Positions 7,049-9,807 of a stretch of DNA of 9,807 bases are shown here, one piece after another (positions within the stretch are counted from its first letter, which is position 1; every line of letters begins with the position of its first letter). The stretch comes from an uncultured Oscillospiraceae bacterium (GTDB lineage: Bacteria > Bacillota > Clostridia > Oscillospirales > Ruminococcaceae), in contig CAKTAM010000069.1 of assembly GCA_934527255.1 (NCBI GenBank), positions 1 to 9,807 of the forward strand. The letters run 5' to 3'. Below the pieces are notes generated by a model. It did no database searches. It saw only the letters and a program-made list of their open reading frames with translations, and was not told where the DNA came from. A program made the translations under genes and the position numbers.

Positions 7049-7732
7049 TCAAGAATGCTCCACGGCATACCGCAGCCAGACGGCGCCGCTTTCATACGGC
7101 TGCACACCGGTAAGCTTCAGCGGCGTGACCGGGCGGCCCTGCGGCAGGCCGTCAAACACGGCCGCCATACCGCCGCGGCCGTCGATGCCCGCGCCGATCA
7201 GCACGCTGACCTCATCCAGCAGGCCCGCAGCCAGGAACCCGGCGTTGATATGCCCGCCGCCGACCACAGCCATGCGCTGCACGCCGAACACCTGCCGCAG
7301 CAGCGCGCAGGCCCGAACCAGATCTACCCGCGGCTGTCCGCAGGCGATCCACGAGATATGCCGCTGCTGCAGATACTCCAGATAGTCACGGCTGACCTGC
7401 TCGCCGGTCACGACCAGCAGCGGCCGCTCCTCGCCTGCCTGGTCGGGCCACAGCAGCGAGCCATCGGTATCCACCACCACTTCATACCCGGCGGCCTCCA
7501 TGGCACAAAAGCTGTCCTCGCGGCCCAGCGGCTGCGGGTTTTCGCTGTGGAACTCTCCGGGCAGTGCCATTTCCAGCTGGGCCGTCACCCGGCCGCTAAC
7601 GCGGGTCGGCGCCTGCAGAGCCTCAAGCGTGGCATAATACTCCTGGACGCCGGGCAGCTGCTCGGTCATGGCACAGTCGATGCGGCCGTCCACCGAAGCC
7701 ATCATATGGCATACAACATACGGTTTTTGCAT
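7049..7732 (-). CDS. RibD C-terminal/dihydrofolate reductase-like protein
   Basis: 227 residues with the fold of the RibD reductase domain: N-terminal MMASVDGRID (10-19), VVGGGHINAGFL (156-167, nucleotide-binding loop) and DEVSVLIGAGIDGRGG (173-188). Stand-alone proteins of this type are NAD(P)H reductases of mostly unknown substrate. It is not the bifunctional RibD, since the deaminase domain is absent and no other riboflavin genes are near. The ATG at 7732 follows AAAGGAG by a 9-10 nt spacing; the frame stays open to 7846 but that part overlaps the promoter region. First gene of the operon, about 110 nt downstream of the predicted transcription start and under the MerR-type promoter. Confidence 0.9.
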   Translation of the reverse strand: MQKPYVVCHMMASVDGRIDCAMTEQLPGVQEYYATLEALQAPTRVSGRVTAQLEMALPGEFHSENPQPLGREDSFCAMEAAGYEVVVDTDGSLLWPDQAGEERPLLVVTGEQVSRDYLEYLQQRHISWIACGQPRVDLVRACALLRQVFGVQRMAVVGGGHINAGFLAAGLLDEVSVLIGAGIDGRGGMAAVFDGLPQGRPVTPLKLTGVQPYESGAVWLRYAVEHS

Positions 7733-7802
7733 GGGATCGCTCTCCTTTCCCGGCATCGGCAGAATTTTTCGCCTTGGGGCGCAAAGCCGCACGGCAAAGC
7801 AC

Positions 7803-7831
7803 TTGACAGCGGCCGCAGCCGGTAGTATTCT
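7803..7831 (+). promoter_or_regulatory. Promoter of the merR-family gene
   Basis: Perfect TTGACA (7803-7808), 17-bp spacer, TATTCT (7826-7831). Predicted start near 7838, giving a leader of about 73 nt that runs through the MerR operator. A regulator bound there could also block this transcript, so autorepression is likely. Confidence 0.75.
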
Positions 7832-7850
7832 TTTCTTAAAGTTCATGCTT

Positions 7851-7881
7851 ATTCTACAACTTAAAGTGCACTTTCAATCAA
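7851..7881 (-). promoter_or_regulatory. MerR-type promoter and operator of the four-gene operon
   Basis: Minus strand TTGATT (7881-7876), a 19-bp spacer, then TAGAAT (7856-7851). The spacer holds the perfect 12-bp palindrome AAAGTGCACTTT (7863-7874). The overlong 19-bp spacer with a central dyad is the known sign of promoters that MerR-family proteins activate by twisting the DNA. A further half-site copy, CTTAAAGT, occurs at 7835-7842 and again at 7860-7867. Confidence 0.82.
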
Positions 7882-7910
7882 GAGAAAATGTGCTGAATTT
7901 GGGAGGAAAT

Positions 7911-8372
7911 ATGGTTTACACTGTTGGCGAAATGGCAAAACAGCTGGGGGTTCCCGCCTCGACCCTGCGCTATTACGACAAAGAGGGGCTGCTGCCGTTT
8001 GTCGAGCGCTCCTCCGGCGGCATCCGGATGTTTCAGCCGTCGGATTTTGAATGGCTGCAGGTGATCAACTGCATGAAAAAAGCCGGCATGTCCATTCAGG
8101 ATATCCGGCAGTACATCGAGCTTGCCCTGCAGGGTGACAGCACCATCGACCAGCGACTGGCCATGTTTATGCAGCAGCGCGAAGCCCTGAAGGCCCGTCT
8201 GGCCGAGCTGCGGCACACGCTGCTGACGGTGGAGTACAAATGCTGGTACTACGAGACCGCCAAGGCCGCCGGAAGCACCGATGTTCCCCAGCAGCTGCCG
8301 GATGAGGCCGTACCGGAGGCGTTCCGCGCCGTGCGGCGCGAACTGCGGCAGCTGCACACCGAAGTGGAGTGA
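7911..8372 (+). CDS. MerR-family transcriptional regulator
   Basis: 153 residues. The N-terminal winged helix is classic: YTVGEMAKQLGVPASTLRYY (3-22), then DKEGLLPF, GGIRMF, and the helices FEWLQVINCMKKAGMSIQDI. A dimerisation coiled coil covers about 78-117, and a short tail follows. Only two cysteines (C54, C111) are present and no metal-binding cluster, so a metal sensor is unlikely; it fits the group that responds to aldehydes, electrophiles or redox change. GGGAGG lies just before the ATG (4-nt gap). The gene is divergent from the reductase operon and the dyad operator lies between them, which points to that operon as its target and to autoregulation. A longer frame upstream runs into the reductase gene and is rejected. 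Confidence 0.95.
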   Translation: MVYTVGEMAKQLGVPASTLRYYDKEGLLPFVERSSGGIRMFQPSDFEWLQVINCMKKAGMSIQDIRQYIELALQGDSTIDQRLAMFMQQREALKARLAELRHTLLTVEYKCWYYETAKAAGSTDVPQQLPDEAVPEAFRAVRRELRQLHTEVE

Positions 8373-8373
8373 G

Positions 8374-8409
8374 CGGCGGCGACCCGGCAGGAACCGCCGT
8401 CTGCTTTTT
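8374..8409 (+). terminator. Probable terminator of the merR gene
   Basis: CGGCGG (8374-8379) pairs with CCGCCG (8394-8399), 14-nt loop, followed within 6 nt by TTTTT (8405-8409). It begins 2 nt after the stop codon. Confidence 0.6.
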
Positions 8410-8507
8410 GCATTTTGCCGCGCTGATGAAACGGCCGTTTACCGCAAAAGTGCTGAGGGTGCCGACAAAAACGCCAGGCTCTTATTTGAGGCCCCCTAAA
8501 AAGTTAA

Positions 8508-9016
8508 ATAAAAGGTGAGCGCATCCACTTTTTCCGCACATTGCAGGGCATGACACAGAAATATCTCGGTATGGCGCTGGGCTTTCCGGAGAAATCCGCA
8601 GACGTCCGCCTTGCGCAGTATGAGAATAGTTCCAGAACCCCAAAAGCAGATGTGACCGCTGCGCTGGCAAAAGTGCTGAACGTTTCGCCCAAGGCGCTGG
8701 ACGTACCGGATATTGACGGCTGATGCACACGCTTTTTACGTTGGAAGACCGGTACGGGCTTGAAGTCTGCGAATGTGAGGACGAGGTGCATCTGCGCGTC
8801 CATATTCATAAGGGACGCGATGCAGCGGCGCTTCACAGGATGCTTGCCGCGTGGGGTGCGGTTGCCGCCAAGCTGAAAGCGGGGGAGATCACCAAAGAAG
8901 AATACGACCGCTGGCGTTATCACTATCCCGAGTTCGATGCCACGCAGCGTTGGGTGAAAGTGCCGTCACAGGCTCTCAGTGATATATTGGTGGATGCGTT
9001 GAAGGAAAACGAGTGA
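8508..9016 (+). pseudogene. XRE-type helix-turn-helix regulator, start lost and frame broken
   Basis: Two neighbouring frames are the two halves of one known regulator type of about 160-170 residues, common in mobile elements of gut Clostridia. The first half (8508-8723) reads KGERIHFFRTLQGMTQKYLG, then GFPEKSADVRLAQYE, and ends at DVPDIDG-stop. The second (8723-9016) opens MHTLFTLEDRYGL and ends in WRYHYPEFD...VKVPSQALSD. In intact relatives, as I recall them, five residues (of the type S/T-Y-x-G-x) join DID to MHTLF; here only 5 nt stand between, so about 10 nt are deleted and the frame shifts. The family-like N-terminus is in frame with an ATA codon at 8508 and no standard start; TTG at 8541 or ATG at 8550 would lose the first helix. 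The break makes a TGATG overlap, so both halves could still be translated. No promoter was found. Confidence 0.75.
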
Positions 9017-9022
9017 GTCGAT

Positions 9023-9574
9023 ATGGATAAGGTTTTAAGCCGTATAATGAATTCTGATGATTGGCCCTCAATCCAGATGCCAGAAAACTTAGAATTATTA
9101 AATGAACTGGCAGACAACAGTTTTGGATTAAACACTTTCGAGGGAATGCTTGCAGCAACGCTAATGTATCATCAGATTCTTGAGGCGATGTGTATGCACA
9201 TTTTGGAGGACTGCTATTTCTATATCCAACTTTCTGTTTATCCTGCTGAAATTGAGTTCAAATTACCCAAAGATAAAATGTTCGGATATTATATTAGTGA
9301 ACTTAAATCGTCCGTCAGCTTCTTGAAGAAACAGGAATTTATTGAAAAGGCAGAATTATTTAATTCCTACAGAGTTGGAGCAGTTCACAGGATGCGAAGA
9401 ACAAACTTGGATACGTTAGCTGTAGAACTCCAAAAGATAAAAGGCTGTTTCGATGAAATATTTGACCTTTATAACGACATTCAAGATGATTTCCGCGTGA
9501 TATTCCACAGCCTTCAAAAAGATACTTTTGTTGAGTACCTAACAGACAAAGAATACGACGAATATTTTGGATAG
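9023..9574 (+). CDS. AT-rich hypothetical protein, possible HEPN-like
   Basis: 183 residues, mostly helical, acidic, without signal peptide or membrane span. The stretch around 115-125 (SYRVGAVHRMR) has R117-x4-H122, the spacing of the catalytic motif of HEPN ribonucleases and nucleotidyl-modifying relatives. It is preceded by helices about 36-65 and 88-113 and followed by a long helix about 128-160, as in HEPN four-helix bundles. The residue after the arginine is Val instead of the usual polar Asn/His, so activity may be lost. Base use is strikingly AT-rich compared with all genes to the left, which indicates separate origin. It starts 6 nt after the regulator frame, probably translated together with it; GAGTGAG is the only weak ribosome site. 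The frame is complete and ends just before a terminator. The family assignment is by pattern only. Confidence 0.7.
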   Translation: MDKVLSRIMNSDDWPSIQMPENLELLNELADNSFGLNTFEGMLAATLMYHQILEAMCMHILEDCYFYIQLSVYPAEIEFKLPKDKMFGYYISELKSSVSFLKKQEFIEKAELFNSYRVGAVHRMRRTNLDTLAVELQKIKGCFDEIFDLYNDIQDDFRVIFHSLQKDTFVEYLTDKEYDEYFG

Positions 9575-9575
9575 A

Positions 9576-9617
9576 AAAAGAGCTATCTGACTTCATTTGA
9601 AATCAGATAGCTCTTTT
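9576..9617. terminator. Bidirectional intrinsic terminator
   Basis: A perfect 15-bp inverted repeat (9576-9590 with 9603-9617, core AGAGCTATCTGA) with a 12-nt loop. The arms end in AAAA and TTTT, so it can stop transcription from both sides. It begins 2 nt after the stop codon of the AT-rich gene and would also end the minus-strand gene whose tail is at the window edge. Confidence 0.92.
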
Positions 9618-9726
9618 CTTGTGAATAATGAAATTCTGTTGCCAAATCGTTGCCACGAGGGGCTTCAAGGGTGCCGTCAAGATTTATGCGCAAATTTATT
9701 TGCAGGCTCCGGCTGAATGAAGTCAG
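9587..9726. repeat. 11-bp inverted repeat pair
   Basis: CTGACTTCATT (9587-9597) and its reverse complement AATGAAGTCAG (9716-9726) are 118 bp apart. The left copy lies in the terminator hairpin, the right copy overlaps the end of the minus-strand frame and sits in a 7-bp stem of its own (CGGCTGA at 9710-9716, TCAGCCG at 9723-9729). The role is unknown; chance or common origin of element ends are both possible. Confidence 0.4.
9638..9655. repeat. Tandem GTTGCCA repeat, period 11
   Basis: GTTGCCA occurs at 9638-9644 and 9649-9655, one helical turn apart, in the gene-free stretch 9618-9722. The arrangement resembles binding sites of tyrosine recombinases or replication proteins, but no such gene is visible in the window. 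Confidence 0.4.
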
Positions 9727-9806
9727 CCGACAATAGAGGCGTCGTACAGAGCCGCCTCCAAGTGCTTCATGTTCATGTATTTCTTGTTGCCCCACTGGGT
9801 GCCCGC
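9723..9806 (-). CDS. C-terminal 27 residues of an unidentified protein (runs off right edge)
   Basis: Minus-strand frame entering from the right edge and ending with TGA at 9725-9723. It reads GTQWGNKKYMNMKHLEAALYD followed by a short tail. The mixed hydrophobic and charged pattern (KYMNMKHLEAAL) looks like a real C-terminal helix, and the stop is followed by the shared terminator at 9576-9617. Too little remains to name the family. The other frame on this strand (to 9583) reads through the terminator hairpin and is unlikely. Confidence 0.4.
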   Translation of the reverse strand, partial: AGTQWGNKKYMNMKHLEAALYDASIVG

Positions 9807-9807
9807 T

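Noticed and set aside
7049..7732. Riboflavin biosynthesis gene ribD
   Set aside because: The deaminase domain is absent, no other rib genes are near, and no FMN riboswitch was seen in the leader.
8429..8440. Palindrome AAACGGCCGTTT after the merR terminator
   Set aside because: A single 12-bp palindrome with no promoter or partner site nearby; it may be chance.
9583..9795. 70-codon minus-strand frame in the right-hand gap
   Set aside because: It crosses the perfect terminator hairpin and shows no family pattern; the neighbouring frame ending at 9723 looks more protein-like.

Overview
The window looks like chromosomal DNA of a GC-rich gut Firmicute of the Oscillospirales type (Faecalibacterium, Gemmiger or Subdoligranulum-like). 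This rests on strong AGGAGG-type ribosome sites, sigma-A promoters, GC-rich codon use and gene types shared with Bacillus. The genus is an inference. About the first 8.4 kb is dense, ordinary chromosome. The last 1.3 kb is accessory DNA with a broken regulator gene, an AT-rich gene and repeats.

Region 1 (1-1800, minus strand): the first 514 codons of ftsH, the membrane AAA+ zinc protease, with its own sigma-A promoter and leader hairpin, behind a terminator.

Region 2 (1800-5282, minus strand): a three-gene operon made of an SPFH (flotillin/stomatin-like) protein with three C-terminal zinc ribbons, a membrane-anchored double zinc-ribbon protein, and a secreted/anchored TPM-domain protein. The set matches YdjI, YdjG and YdjH of Bacillus subtilis, where the genes follow pspA. 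No pspA is present here. The likely role is cell-envelope stress response.

Region 3 (5304-7881, minus strand): a four-gene operon with a RibD-C/DHFR-like reductase, a cupin, a carboxymuconolactone decarboxylase-like protein and an aldo/keto reductase. It starts at a promoter with a 19-bp spacer holding a perfect dyad, the hallmark of MerR-family control, and ends at a clear terminator. The merR-family gene lies directly opposite (7911-8372, plus strand) with its own TTGACA-N17-TATTCT promoter. The two promoters face each other and their transcripts overlap. The cassette probably handles electrophiles or aldehydes under MerR control.

Region 4 (8373-9807): after the merR terminator, an XRE-type regulator gene has lost its start codon and about 10 bp internally, so it is split into two frames that overlap at TGATG. 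Six bases later comes an AT-rich gene for a helical 183-residue protein with an R-x4-H motif like HEPN ribonucleases. A bidirectional terminator, short repeats and the C-terminal end of an unidentified minus-strand gene close the window. This part looks like the edge of a decaying or degraded mobile element.
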